Of a DNA stretch of 64,000 nucleotides, positions 27,281 to 35,968 are shown in pieces. The stretch lies in the NCBI RefSeq assembly GCF_052118845.1, contig NZ_JBQKGJ010000001.1:185072-249071 (forward strand), written 5' to 3'. The stretch comes from Bilifractor sp002394235. GTDB lineage: Bacteria; Bacillota; Clostridia; Lachnospirales; Lachnospiraceae. Numbering within the stretch: the stretch's first letter is position 1; each line of letters begins with the position of its first letter. The notes below the pieces were generated by a model. It ran no database searches, was not told the origin of the DNA, and was given only the letters and a program-made list of their open reading frames with translations. Position numbers and translations under genes: made by a program.

Positions 27281-27383
27281 CATTCTGTGGTTGCCGCGAG
27301 CCTCTGCGTATCTAACCTGAATCAACCGCCTCGCGTGCAGACGTAATAGCATTCTGTGGCTGCCGCGAGCCTCTGTATCTAAC
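27281..27383. repeat. Direct repeat of about 35 bp, period 69 bp, upstream of sigH
   Basis: Copies 27281-27316 and 27350-27383 share CATTCTGTGG and TGCCGCGAGCCTCTG and end TATCTAAC; they differ by a T/C change and a 2-bp deletion. They fill most of the gap between rlmB and sigH. Confidence 0.85.
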
Positions 27384-27409
27384 GGATAATTCTACGATTG
27401 CCGGATACT

Positions 27410-28462
27410 TCAGCGTCTCTGACGAACAATTTCATAGGCCAGCACACCAGCCGCCACGGATGCATTAAGGGAATCGATATCTCCCTTCATTGGAACCGAA
27501 GCGACAAAATCGCACTTTTCCCTGACCAGCCGGCTCACACCCTCTCCCTCATTTCCGATGACAAGTCCGATGGGGCCGGTGAGATCCAGGTCATACATCG
27601 GGGTTCCGCCCATATCCGCGCAGACAAACCAGATGCCTTCTTTCTTCAGTTCGTCGATGACAGCCGCAAGATTCGTGACCTTCGCGACCGGCGTGTAGTT
27701 AATCGCGCCGGCAGAGGCTTTTGCGACGGTCGCAGTCAGCCCTACCGCGCGGTGTTTCGTGATAATTACGCCATGCGCCCCCGCAAGATTCGCGGTACGG
27801 ATGATGGCTCCGAGATTGTGCGGATCCTCAATACCATCCAGAAGAAAGAGGAAAGGTTTCTCTCCCTTTTCCTTTGCCGCCTTCAGCATGTCGGAAACCT
27901 CAGCATAAGGATAAGAGGCGACAATCGCAATCACCCCCTGGTGGCTTCCGGTCTCAGACATCATGTTCAGCCTTTCCTTCGGAACGTAGCTGATGATTGT
28001 CCCGGCTTTTCTGGCCTCTCTCGCAATTGTCATGATCATCCCATCATGAAGGTTTTCCTGCAGATAGACCTTGTCTACGCTCCGGCCGGAACGGAAGGCC
28101 TCAAGTACCGCATTTTTGCCCTCCAGACGGTTCGGATTCTCCTCGAACTCCCGGTCCGCCTCCGTCTGACGCCGCGCTGCTGTTTTCTCCGTTCTTTCCC
28201 TTCTTCTTAGATCCTTATAACTTCCGTTTTTCCCAGACGATTCATTGCCTCCGTTTTTCCCGTACATTCCTTTGTATCCGTCATTTTTCCGGGATACACC
28301 TCTATAACCGCCACTTCTTCCGGGTTCATCCCTCAAATTGCTCTTATAAGCTCCGCTTCTCCCAGATCCTTCCTCTCGATATCTGTCAAAACCGCCGCCA
28401 TGCCTTCCGGCACCCGGCCTCTGTTCTCTCGAAGATCCACTGTTATTATACGAATTTCTCAT
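27410..28462 (-). CDS. rlmB: 23S rRNA (guanosine-2'-O)-methyltransferase RlmB with a disordered basic N-terminal tail
   Basis: The start MRNSYNN (28462) follows AGGAGGAGG by a few bases. Residues about 120-350 are a SpoU/TrmH methyltransferase: substrate-binding domain EGKNAVLEAFRSGR, then the three SPOUT motifs LDGIEDPHNLGAIIRTA, IGLVIGNEGEGVSRLV and VPMKGDIDSLNASVAAG, which form the trefoil knot that binds SAM. About 115 residues at the N-terminus are Gly/Arg/Lys/Tyr-rich with loose GGYRG and GYKGMYGK repeats, likely disordered and RNA-binding. It methylates a 23S rRNA guanosine (G2251 in E. coli numbering). Confidence 0.93.
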   Translation of the reverse strand: MRNSYNNSGSSREQRPGAGRHGGGFDRYREEGSGRSGAYKSNLRDEPGRSGGYRGVSRKNDGYKGMYGKNGGNESSGKNGSYKDLRRRERTEKTAARRQTEADREFEENPNRLEGKNAVLEAFRSGRSVDKVYLQENLHDGMIMTIAREARKAGTIISYVPKERLNMMSETGSHQGVIAIVASYPYAEVSDMLKAAKEKGEKPFLFLLDGIEDPHNLGAIIRTANLAGAHGVIITKHRAVGLTATVAKASAGAINYTPVAKVTNLAAVIDELKKEGIWFVCADMGGTPMYDLDLTGPIGLVIGNEGEGVSRLVREKCDFVASVPMKGDIDSLNASVAAGVLAYEIVRQRR

Positions 28463-28642
28463 CACATCCTCCTCCTGTGTGTCTGTCCGTCTGGAATTGC
28501 GAAAGTACGCAGCACGGAGCAAGCCGCAGCCTATACAGTATGTGGTACCCCGCCTGCGGGGCTTAGGAGTTTACTGTTCTACCTCTCCGAAATCTCCGAA
28601 AGCGCAGACAGGCCACCTGCCACAAAGCGTGTGCAGATCCGG

Positions 28643-29173
28643 TTATGACTTTGCCGTCTTCCCTGTGTGGTTGTCCGGATCTGTTTCCTTTTCCGCAATA
28701 CGGAAGGGAGATTCTCCGAGATTCCGGTAATGTTCTGATATCCCTGTACTGACGAGTTCCACCAGTCTTCCGACATCTCCCTTCAGATACAGGTATCCGC
28801 AGACAGCCTCAAAGCCTGTAGCTCTCCGGTACTCCTGAATACTCGCATTCTTTGCGTGCGTATATGCCTTGGCATTCCTGCCCCGATGAAATACACGCTT
28901 CTCATCCTCTGTCAGGAGATCTCTCTCCTCGAACACACCGATCATCTCCGACTGTGTCTCCGCCTTGACAAGGCTGCTGGCCGTTCGATGAAGCTTATTC
29001 ACAGGAGCATTTGATTCCCGCACAAGCAGCGTCCGTATGATCAGCTCATAGATGCAGTCTCCGATATACGCAAGCGTCAGCGGTGAATACTGTTTCGCGT
29101 CAAAATCCGGAAGCGCATATTTTTCCTCCAGATTGCGGACGAGCTCCGCCGCCAGATTTTCTCTCTCATCCAA
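28643..29173 (-). CDS. mrnC: Mini-ribonuclease III
   Basis: The 176-residue protein consists of a single RNase III-like domain (LTLAYIGDCIYELIIRTLLV, with the family Asp/Glu residues) and lacks a dsRNA-binding domain, as in MrnC. It matures 23S rRNA in Firmicutes. The frame opens only at a TTG (29171-29173), which has GAGGG 8 nt upstream, because no in-frame ATG precedes the conserved core. A 34-codon GTG-started frame (29166-29270, GGAGAGG upstream) overlaps the start but is built from short repeats and is probably not a gene. Downstream of cysS, as is usual. Confidence 0.9.
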   Translation of the reverse strand: MDERENLAAELVRNLEEKYALPDFDAKQYSPLTLAYIGDCIYELIIRTLLVRESNAPVNKLHRTASSLVKAETQSEMIGVFEERDLLTEDEKRVFHRGRNAKAYTHAKNASIQEYRRATGFEAVCGYLYLKGDVGRLVELVSTGISEHYRNLGESPFRIAEKETDPDNHTGKTAKS

Positions 29174-29184
29174 TCTGTTTTCCC

Positions 29185-29341
29185 TCTGCTTTTCTTCTGC
29201 TTTTCTTCTGCTTTTCTTCTGGTTTTTTCTGCTTTTCTTCCGTCACAGGCAATCCTTCCGGAAAAATCACGTCCTCTCCTGTTTCACCTCTGCTGTTTCT
29301 TCCGATTCTTCCCGCTCACATCAATCTTCCGGAAAGATCAC
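29185..29341. repeat. 11-bp tandem array and a 50-bp near-duplication between cysS and mrnC
   Basis: From 29185 to about 29240 there are about five units of TCTGCTTTTCT, three of them perfect. Beside it, CAATCTTCCGGAAAGATCAC (29322-29341, the cysS end) recurs as a near copy at 29250-29270, with similar flanks and a period of about 71 bp. The whole gap thus appears to have grown by duplication. Confidence 0.8.
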
Positions 29342-30828
29342 TTTCTCTCCCACTTCACGCCATCCCGGGTGTCCTTCAATATGATGCCTTTTGCGAGAAG
29401 CTCATCACGGATGGCATCTGCCTTTGCAAAATCCTTCGCCTTGCGGGCCGCGTTCCGTTCAGCAATCTTCTGTTCGATCTCTTCGTCCAGAGCTTCCTCT
29501 CTGACATCGACGATCAGTCCGAGAATATCGGACAGTTCGACAATTTCCTTCTTCACCGCCTCAGCGAACTCCCGGGAACTGTCCGCGGTGACCTCTACAT
29601 TCGCGAATTTCACGAGATTAAAAATCGCTGTCTCGGCGTCCGCCGTATTCAGGTCATCGTCCATCGCTTTCTCAAATTCAAGGCGGAAACGCCGCATATC
29701 CTCCGGCCAGATCTCTGCTCCGGTCATCGGGTCCTTTTTGAGCTCAAACGGGATTCTTCTTCCCTCTTCATCGATGCCGAGCTTTCTCTTCTCATCCTCC
29801 GTCAGGGACACGCTCTTTGCCCCGGCAATATGATCGTTCAGGGTGCTCACCGCGGTTCGGATTCTGCCAAGGGAAGCCTTTGCGGCCTCCATGATATCGG
29901 CACTGAAGTTCAGAACCCTTCGGTAATGCGCCGAGAGCATGAAGAAACGGAGAACCTGAAGGTCATAATGCTCACCGACCTCACGCACTGTCTTGAAATT
30001 TCCAAGTGATTTCGACATCTTCACGTTATCGATATTCAGGAACGCATTGTGGAGCCAGTAGTGAGCAAACTCCTGACCGGTTGCGCATTCCACCTGGGCA
30101 ATCTCATTCTCGTGATGCGGGAAGATCAGATCCTCTCCGCCTGCATGAATGTCGATAGTGGTCGCGTGCAGATACTTTCGGGACATCACGCAGCACTCGG
30201 TGTGCCAGCCCGGCCTTCCATCTCCCCAGGGGCTTTTCCAGAAGGGTTCCCCCTCCTTTTTGGGTTTCCACAGTACAAAATCGAGCGGGTCTTCCTTCTC
30301 AGCCTCACCCGTTACTTTAAGATCCCGGAATCCCGAACGCAGATCATCAAGATTCTTATGGGAGAGCTTGCCATATCCCGGATCCTTTCTGGTGCGGAAA
30401 TAAACGGTCCCGTTCACATTGTAGGCAAATCCTTTTTCCTCAAGATCCCGGATTAGGCGGATCATACCATCGATCTCCTGCGTCGCGAGAGGATGCGTCG
30501 TGGCCGGAAGAACATTCATGTCTGCCATATCCTTCTTCGTCTCCCGGATATACTTCTGCGAAAGCTCCGCCGCCGTTACTCCCTCCTCATTCGCTCTCTG
30601 AATGATCTTGTCATCGACATCGGTAAAGTTCGACACATAGTTCACATCATAGCCCTTGTAAGTCAGGTAGCGCCGAAGCGTATCAAACACGATCATGGGT
30701 CTCGCGTTGCCGATGTGAATCAGGTTGTAAACGGTCGGTCCGCATACATACATCGTGACCTTACCCGGTGTGATCGGTTTAAACTCCTGTTTCGTCTTTG
30801 TCAGTGTATTATAAAATCTGATTGACAT
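29338..30828 (-). CDS. cysS: Cysteinyl-tRNA synthetase
   Basis: The 496-residue class I synthetase starts after AGGAGG. It shows the zinc ligand region MYVCGPTVYN, the HIGH motif as HIGNARP, WHTECCVMSRKYL, GGEDLIFPHHENEIAQ and KMSKS (VKMSKSLGNF). It charges tRNA-Cys. Length matches the family and all key motifs are intact. It lies upstream of mrnC and rlmB. Confidence 0.97.
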   Translation of the reverse strand: MSIRFYNTLTKTKQEFKPITPGKVTMYVCGPTVYNLIHIGNARPMIVFDTLRRYLTYKGYDVNYVSNFTDVDDKIIQRANEEGVTAAELSQKYIRETKKDMADMNVLPATTHPLATQEIDGMIRLIRDLEEKGFAYNVNGTVYFRTRKDPGYGKLSHKNLDDLRSGFRDLKVTGEAEKEDPLDFVLWKPKKEGEPFWKSPWGDGRPGWHTECCVMSRKYLHATTIDIHAGGEDLIFPHHENEIAQVECATGQEFAHYWLHNAFLNIDNVKMSKSLGNFKTVREVGEHYDLQVLRFFMLSAHYRRVLNFSADIMEAAKASLGRIRTAVSTLNDHIAGAKSVSLTEDEKRKLGIDEEGRRIPFELKKDPMTGAEIWPEDMRRFRLEFEKAMDDDLNTADAETAIFNLVKFANVEVTADSSREFAEAVKKEIVELSDILGLIVDVREEALDEEIEQKIAERNAARKAKDFAKADAIRDELLAKGIILKDTRDGVKWERK

Positions 30829-30884
30829 CTGGTATGCCTCCTGTAAAATATCATAACGGTCACGCTGTGACCGGATTCTTCTCT

Positions 30885-31017
30885 TTTAATCTGTATCCGG
30901 CTTAATCTGCATCCGGTTTAATCTGTATCCGCTTTTTAATATGTATACGATTTTTAATCTGCATCCGATTTTATCTCTATCCGATTTAATCTGCATCCGA
31001 TTTAATCTGTATCCGAT
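30885..31017. repeat. Array of about eight 15-18 bp units between cysS and ispF
   Basis: Units follow TTTAATCTGYATCCGA with small changes and occasional extra T residues. They begin near 30885 and end at 31017. The array fills most of the 234-bp gap. It encodes no open frame of note and has no CRISPR-like spacer structure. Confidence 0.88.
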
Positions 31018-31062
31018 CACACGGACCTGTATCCGGATCCGCGTCCGGGAACTGTCTGACAA

Positions 31063-31632
31063 TTACCGGACATCCGCTTCGGTCTTGGCAAGCGTACGCA
31101 TCGGACAGGAAGCGCATCCATGTCCGGAGCCTTCCATACGGTCATCCGGCATCTGCTCCAGCGCTCGTTCAATCAGGCACACCGCCTGCGCGGAAATTCC
31201 TTCTCCGCTCCCTGTGAAGCCGAGGCCTTCCTCCGTAGTTGCCTTGATATTCACCTGATCCTCAAGCAGGCCAAGCGCTTCCGCGACGTTTCCGGCCATC
31301 TCATCCAGATACGGCCTCAGCTTAGGCCTCTGGCAGATGATCGTGCAGTCAATATTCGAAATAATGTACATGCCGTCTTCAAGCATCCCGCCGACTTTTC
31401 GGAGCAGATCCATACTGGATGCGCCCTCATATGCAGGATCTGTATCCGGAAAATGATAGCCGATGTCCTTCATCGCAGCAGCACCGAGAAGCGCATCCAT
31501 GATGGCATGCAGAGCAACGTCGGCGTCAGAATGCCCCAGAAGCCCTTTCTCATAAGGTATTTCAACGCCGCAGAGGATCAGCTTCCGCCCCTCTGTCAGC
31601 TTGTGTACATCATATCCTGTTCCTATTCTCAT
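31063..31632 (-). CDS. ispF: 2-C-methyl-D-erythritol 2,4-cyclodiphosphate synthase
   Basis: The N-terminal MRIGTGYDVHKL supplies the zinc ligands Asp and His, and GHSDADVALHAIMDALLGAA supplies the third. IKATTEEGLGFTGSGEGISAQAV is the typical end of the family. It catalyses the fifth step of the non-mevalonate isoprenoid pathway. The usual length is about 157 residues; here about 30 extra residues follow (MEGSGHGCASCPMRTLAK), including a CxxC pair. No strong ribosome-binding site is seen. Confidence 0.95.
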   Translation of the reverse strand: MRIGTGYDVHKLTEGRKLILCGVEIPYEKGLLGHSDADVALHAIMDALLGAAAMKDIGYHFPDTDPAYEGASSMDLLRKVGGMLEDGMYIISNIDCTIICQRPKLRPYLDEMAGNVAEALGLLEDQVNIKATTEEGLGFTGSGEGISAQAVCLIERALEQMPDDRMEGSGHGCASCPMRTLAKTEADVR

Positions 31633-31665
31633 TCTGTGATAAGCACCTGTCGCACCATTCCCGAA

Positions 31666-32694
31666 TCAGTCAAAGCCGAAGACCTTCTCCAGAACATGAT
31701 ACCCTTTCTTTACTACTTTTCGTCCACCCTCCCCGGGAAGATTCAGCGCCACACCGGACGCGCTGGCACGAATTTTCAGAAACGCCATATAATCGACCTT
31801 CTTCAGACGATTCCACAGCGGAGCCTTTTCCTTCAGCATCTCCGGGTCTTCGGAACGCATCATCATGGAAGTCGTTATCATCATGATGATCAATACATCA
31901 TGGATCAAAAATTCTCTCTGCTTCGGATGAAGGCGAAGTTTATGGAACTGTTCAAAGTAATCCAGCATGAGATAGGCAACCCGGAGCTGCTGCGGAAATC
32001 TCGTCATCATGACCTTCTCGTTCACGCTCTGATCCGAACGGCCGATAAAGTAGCGGTACAGGTTGACATTCAGATAATACATGGTCTTTACCCTGGAAAA
32101 AGGCACAAACGCATAGATATTATCAACATAGAATGTATGCTCCGGAAGTCTCAGTTTCACCTCCCTGAGCAGCTCTGTCCGGTAAATCAGCGAATGCATC
32201 AGCACATAGTGGAACACATTCATCCGTTTTACCTGATCCCATCCGAAGATTCTTCCTTCTGGAAAATACATCCTGTATCGCATCACATATTTTCTATATT
32301 TCCGATTCTGCTTCTCATACACATAATTCGCAAAAAAAGCGTCGACGATATTGCCGGACTTTGCAAGGCCCCGCAAAGCGTCGAGCACCTTTTCAAAAGC
32401 GCTTCTGTCCAGCCAGTCATCGCTGTCCACAACCTTGAAATAAAGTCCGGTCGCATGATCGATTCCGGTATTGACAGCCCCGCCGTGACCTTTATTCTCC
32501 TGATGAATAGCCCGGACAATCGTCGGATATTTTTCCTGATATTCATCCGCGATCTCGGCTGTCCGATCCTTCGTCGATCCGTCATCAACGATCAGAATCT
32601 CAACATCCTCACCTCCGGTAAGGAGAGATTCAATGCACTTTCTCATGTAGCTTTCGGAATTGTAACATGGTACAGTAACGCTGAGTAACTTCAT
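31666..32694 (-). CDS. GT2 family glycosyltransferase
   Basis: The frame is open for 135 codons farther upstream, but that part is Cys/Arg-rich and not protein-like. I therefore start at MKLLSVTVPCYN (32694). The 342-residue protein has a GT-A fold: SVTVPCYNSESYMRKC, ILIVDDGSTKDRT and YFKVVDSDDWLD (DxD-like). It resembles GT2 enzymes that decorate cell-wall polymers. It stands alone 33 bp before ispF, outside the polysaccharide locus. The acceptor is unknown. Confidence 0.83.
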   Translation of the reverse strand: MKLLSVTVPCYNSESYMRKCIESLLTGGEDVEILIVDDGSTKDRTAEIADEYQEKYPTIVRAIHQENKGHGGAVNTGIDHATGLYFKVVDSDDWLDRSAFEKVLDALRGLAKSGNIVDAFFANYVYEKQNRKYRKYVMRYRMYFPEGRIFGWDQVKRMNVFHYVLMHSLIYRTELLREVKLRLPEHTFYVDNIYAFVPFSRVKTMYYLNVNLYRYFIGRSDQSVNEKVMMTRFPQQLRVAYLMLDYFEQFHKLRLHPKQREFLIHDVLIIMMITTSMMMRSEDPEMLKEKAPLWNRLKKVDYMAFLKIRASASGVALNLPGEGGRKVVKKGYHVLEKVFGFD

Positions 32695-33067
32695 CTTCCC
32701 GTTAAACCTTTCTTTCAATTCGGCAGAATATACCGTTTCTATAATGCCACAAGACCTGTCAAATTGCAATCTCGCATATCCTTGCCCGATCACACAGGCT
32801 GTTCTCCGCACATCATCCTTCACGCCGTCTGCTGTTTTCGCCTGCCCCTCCGGCCATTCCATTTTACGCAAACATCCGCTCACGCCGTCTTCCCGTCTGT
32901 TTCCGGCACGCTTGCGTGAGCAGATGGTATCGGATCTTTGAGGCTCCGTTTCGGTGGTCGCCTGTTTCCGGCACGGTTTCGTGAGCAGAGACAGATAATA
33001 TATAAATGCCACTATGCAGATGCAGTTTTTTCCTGACAGAAGACCTGACGGGCTGATTCCCATGGAT
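32695..33067. other. 373-bp gap between mutY and the GT2
   Basis: It holds a direct repeat: CTGTTTCCGGCACG followed by GTGAGCAGA at 32897-32924 and again at 32962-32989 (28 bp with two mismatches, period 65 bp). CACGCCGTCT also occurs twice nearby. I see no convincing gene and no clear terminator. Confidence 0.7.
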
Positions 33068-34351
33068 TTATCTCTTTTGCAATCCGGCGCTCCCGGCATT
33101 CTCTGCTCTGTTCAGATTCAGTGCGTCCGCATAGGCCTTGTAGGCGGAGGGAACAGCATACTTTCTTCTTATTTCATCAATCTCCGCAAAAAACAGACCG
33201 GCTCCCGCTTTCTTGTCAGAAGTCTCGTCTGCCCCCACGGACAGGCGATCCGGAAAAGAGCCGACCCGGATCTCATATCCTCTCATCTGCCACTCAATAT
33301 GCGAAAAAATATGTCTGCTGTCTGCCAGTCTCCTAATATAAAGAGCCGGCAGTCCCAGCTCCTTCACCTTGTTCAGCGCCTCCTCTTCGCTAAGGCTCCC
33401 CTCAAGGTTCGGAAACTCATACAATCCTGCAAGCAGCCCCTTCTCCGGCCTTCGGTTCAGAAGTACCCTGTCTCCGTCCCGCACCACAAGGATCGTCCGG
33501 TTCTCCATCCGGCGAGGCTTTTTTTCAGACTTTACGGGAAAATCCATCTCCCGCCCCTGTTCATGCGCTTTGCACCACTTTACAAGCGGACACTCTGCGC
33601 ATTTCGGCACCCCCTTCGGCAGACAAATTGTCGCTCCCAGGTCCATCATGCCCTGGTTGAAGTCCCCGGGTGTAATCGGATTCTCTGCTGTGCTGCCAGA
33701 TAACTCCAGCTTCATCACCCCTGTCAGACTGTCTTCAATCTCTTTGCGGTATTTCTGCCTTGTGATGTCAGAGGAATCTGCCAGTACCCGGGTTATTACC
33801 CGGAGTACATTCCCATCTACTGCCGCCTGCGGCTTTCCGAATGCAATCGAAGCGATTGCTCCGGCTGTGTAGTCTCCGACCCCTTTAAGGGTTTTCAGTG
33901 TCTTCACGTCGTCCGGAATCTTTCCTCCGAAATCATTCATGATCTGGATTGCGGCTTTCTGCATATTCCGGACTCTGCTGTAATACCCGAGGCCCTCCCA
34001 CAGCTTCATGAGGCGGTCCTCTGGGCAGCACGCAAGGTCTCTGACCGTGGGAAGCGCAAGCAGAAATTTAGTGTAATACTCCTTCACTGCCTCCACCCGG
34101 GTCTGCTGAAGCATAATCTCCGATATCCATGTGTGATACGGATTTTTCTCCCTTCTCCAGGGAAGATCTCTCCTGTTCTTCTGATACCATCTGCCCAGAG
34201 GAAGTATAATCCGCCGCATCTCCCCGAACCTGTCCTCCGAGACTTTTTTCTTCAAACTCAGTTCCTCCGGAATCACATTCTCTGAGTTCCTGTCCACTGA
34301 AAATTCCTCCGATTCTGCTGTCTTCTGATTTTCTACCCTCTGATTATCCAC
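33068..34351 (-). CDS. mutY: Adenine DNA glycosylase MutY
   Basis: The HhH-GPD core has LPWRREKNPYHTWISEIMLQQTRVE (catalytic Glu region), the hairpin LKGVGDYTAGAIAS and the catalytic Asp in AAVDGNVLRV. The 4Fe-4S ligands are spaced C-x6-C-x2-C-x5-C from CLPKGVPKC. A C-terminal NUDIX-like domain (LLNRRPEKGLLAGLYEFP) recognises 8-oxoguanine. MutY removes A mispaired with 8-oxoG. The frame opens at a GTG (34351), giving about 44 non-conserved residues; ATG 34219 is the alternative start. Confidence 0.96.
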   Translation of the reverse strand: MDNQRVENQKTAESEEFSVDRNSENVIPEELSLKKKVSEDRFGEMRRIILPLGRWYQKNRRDLPWRREKNPYHTWISEIMLQQTRVEAVKEYYTKFLLALPTVRDLACCPEDRLMKLWEGLGYYSRVRNMQKAAIQIMNDFGGKIPDDVKTLKTLKGVGDYTAGAIASIAFGKPQAAVDGNVLRVITRVLADSSDITRQKYRKEIEDSLTGVMKLELSGSTAENPITPGDFNQGMMDLGATICLPKGVPKCAECPLVKWCKAHEQGREMDFPVKSEKKPRRMENRTILVVRDGDRVLLNRRPEKGLLAGLYEFPNLEGSLSEEEALNKVKELGLPALYIRRLADSRHIFSHIEWQMRGYEIRVGSFPDRLSVGADETSDKKAGAGLFFAEIDEIRRKYAVPSAYKAYADALNLNRAENAGSAGLQKR

Positions 34352-34459
34352 ATTGTTTTACCTGGCAGTTATACACGATATTCTCCGAGGCATCTTCGAG
34401 TCATTATAACAGACTCAATGTAAATCGAACAGATACTCCGAACCACTCAGGGCGATACA

Positions 34460-34565
34460 CCAGTCTGGACAGCAATAAAGATTGGCACCTGCCGCATAAG
34501 CTATATCCCTAATCCCCAATCTGGACGGCAATAAAGATTGACACCTGTCGCATAACCTATATACA
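34460..34565. repeat. Duplicated 50-bp block upstream of the HAD gene, period 56 bp
   Basis: The blocks 34460-34509 and 34516-34565 share CTGGAC-R-GCAATAAAGATTG, CACCTG and CGCATAA-CTATAT, with about six differences. The right copy contains the likely promoter of the HAD gene. The left copy has the weaker TTGGCA at the same place. Confidence 0.88.
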
Positions 34566-34567
34566 AT
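34538..34567 (+). promoter_or_regulatory. Promoter of the HAD hydrolase gene
   Basis: -35 TTGACA (34538-34543) is followed after 18 bp by TACAAT (34562-34567), or after 16 bp by TATACA. It lies about 115 bp before the ATG. The remainder of 34352-34683 is the left repeat copy and shows no gene. Confidence 0.65.
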
Positions 34568-34683
34568 AGGAAAAGCAGCTCCACTTCCCGTCAGGCGCGG
34601 CCATCCGCTTCTGCCTGAATACCGGTGACACAGATATCCGGAAGCTGCAGCAGAAGACAAGAGTCAAACAGAAAAGAGGTTAT

Positions 34684-35562
34684 ATGAACAAACTGCAGAC
34701 AGACGGAATCATCTTCGATGTTGACGGCACGCTTTGGGATACCACGCCGATTGTTGCCGAGGCATGGAATACCGTGCTGGATTCTATGAACCGGGACTAC
34801 CGCTCCCGTCATCTCCCTCCCCTTCATCTGATTCACCCGGAGGGCGGAGGTTCAGGCTCGCGGATTGTAAGCGAAGATCTGCGACGTGAATTCGGAAAGC
34901 CGCTCGAGACTATCGCCAAGGATCTGCTTCCGGATCTTCCCGATGCAGAAAAGGCTGATCTCCTTCGTCAATGGTATGATGCCGAGGAAATTGCAATCGA
35001 CCGCAACCCTCCCGAGCCTTATGACGGACTGGAACGAACTCTTCAGACTCTCACGGGAATCGACCCCCGGAAATCCGGAGAATCGGAAGCCGGTCTGCCC
35101 CGCACAAAAGCCTCGCATCAGCTGCCACCAGGTATTCCCTGCTTCATCGTCAGTAATTGCCAGAGCGGTTATATTGAGCAGTTTCTCCGGCTGACCGGTC
35201 TTGGCTGCTATATCACGGATCATCTCTGTCCCGGAGACACAGACAGACTTAAGGCGTATAATATCTATCGCATTGCTTCTGAATATCATCTTCAGAACGC
35301 TCTTTACATCGGCGATATTCAGGCGGACTTTGACGCGACAAGGGAGGCGGACCGTCTCCTGAAGAAAGAGGCCCGGCAGAAACAGGAAAACGGATGTTTT
35401 GATTCATCGCGCAATGATTGCAAAGTCCCCGATCCCTCCATACGCTTCCTCTGGGCATCCTACGGATTCGGAAGTGTAACAGATCCTGATGGAATCGTCC
35501 GGCGAATCTGTGACCTTCCTGATCTGATCATCTCCTCAAAAACGAAGGCAGGTCACATATAA
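34684..35562 (+). CDS. HAD-superfamily hydrolase, phosphoglycolate phosphatase-like
   Basis: The 292-residue protein starts after AGAGGTTAT. Motif I is IIFDVDGTLWDT (nucleophile and acid Asp), motif II is CFIVSNCQSG, and motif III/IV is DRLKAYNIY then ALYIGDIQADFDAT. A helical cap lies between motifs I and II, as in subfamily IA phosphatases. About 30 Lys/Gln/Asp-rich residues (KKEARQKQENGCFDSS) are inserted after motif IV. The substrate is unknown. Transcribed with the TSCPD gene 68 bp downstream. Confidence 0.85.
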   Translation: MNKLQTDGIIFDVDGTLWDTTPIVAEAWNTVLDSMNRDYRSRHLPPLHLIHPEGGGSGSRIVSEDLRREFGKPLETIAKDLLPDLPDAEKADLLRQWYDAEEIAIDRNPPEPYDGLERTLQTLTGIDPRKSGESEAGLPRTKASHQLPPGIPCFIVSNCQSGYIEQFLRLTGLGCYITDHLCPGDTDRLKAYNIYRIASEYHLQNALYIGDIQADFDATREADRLLKKEARQKQENGCFDSSRNDCKVPDPSIRFLWASYGFGSVTDPDGIVRRICDLPDLIISSKTKAGHI

Positions 35563-35630
35563 GAGCGCGTGTGAGGCACGCGAAAGAGATAACATAAACA
35601 TTACACATAAGCACAGAAAGAAGGATTTTT

Positions 35631-35888
35631 ATGCATTACCAGTACAAAACAAAAGGAACCTGTTCCCAGCTCATTGATTTCGACATCAATGACGGCATTC
35701 TCACAAATGTACGCTTTACCGGAGGCTGCAACGGAAATCTCTCCGGCATCAGCCGTCTGGTCGAGGGCCGCAAGGCAACTGAAGTCGCAGACATCTTAAA
35801 GGGTACAACCTGCGGATTTAAAAACACCTCCTGTCCGGACCAGCTTTCCAGGGCTCTCCTCGAGGCTGTTGAAAACGCCTCGAAATAA
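35631..35888 (+). CDS. TSCPD domain protein (TIGR03905 type)
   Basis: This complete 85-residue protein carries TGGCNGNLSGISRLVEG, GTTCGFKNTSCPDQLSRAL and the defining TSCPD string. The three cysteines suggest metal binding. The domain also ends some class II ribonucleotide reductases (NrdJ), but stand-alone forms in clostridia have no assigned role. AGAAGGA precedes the ATG. It is the last gene of the short plus-strand pair with the HAD hydrolase. Confidence 0.88.
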   Translation: MHYQYKTKGTCSQLIDFDINDGILTNVRFTGGCNGNLSGISRLVEGRKATEVADILKGTTCGFKNTSCPDQLSRALLEAVENASK

Positions 35889-35968
35889 CCGAAAAGAAGT
35901 CTGTTTCGCGCCGGTTCCTGCAGCCGGCGCGATTTTTCACGCGATCATGTTTTATTTTTTAAGAAAAA

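Noticed and set aside
29166..29270. A GTG-started 34-codon frame overlapping the mrnC start
   Set aside because: It has a plausible site, but most of its length is the 11-bp array, giving repeated EKQKK residues. A coding role is unlikely.
30885..31017. Possible CRISPR array
   Set aside because: The units are too short, are contiguous and vary in length by T additions. There are no spacers and no cas genes.
31120..32688. A 522-codon plus-strand open frame
   Set aside because: It is antisense to ispF and the GT2, both of which have clear catalytic motifs. It has no family features.
32695..33099. Upstream extension of the GT2 gene by 135 codons
   Set aside because: The extension is Cys/Arg-rich with no domain and covers a repeat. 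The GT2 fold begins at MKLLSVTVPCYN, as in other family members.
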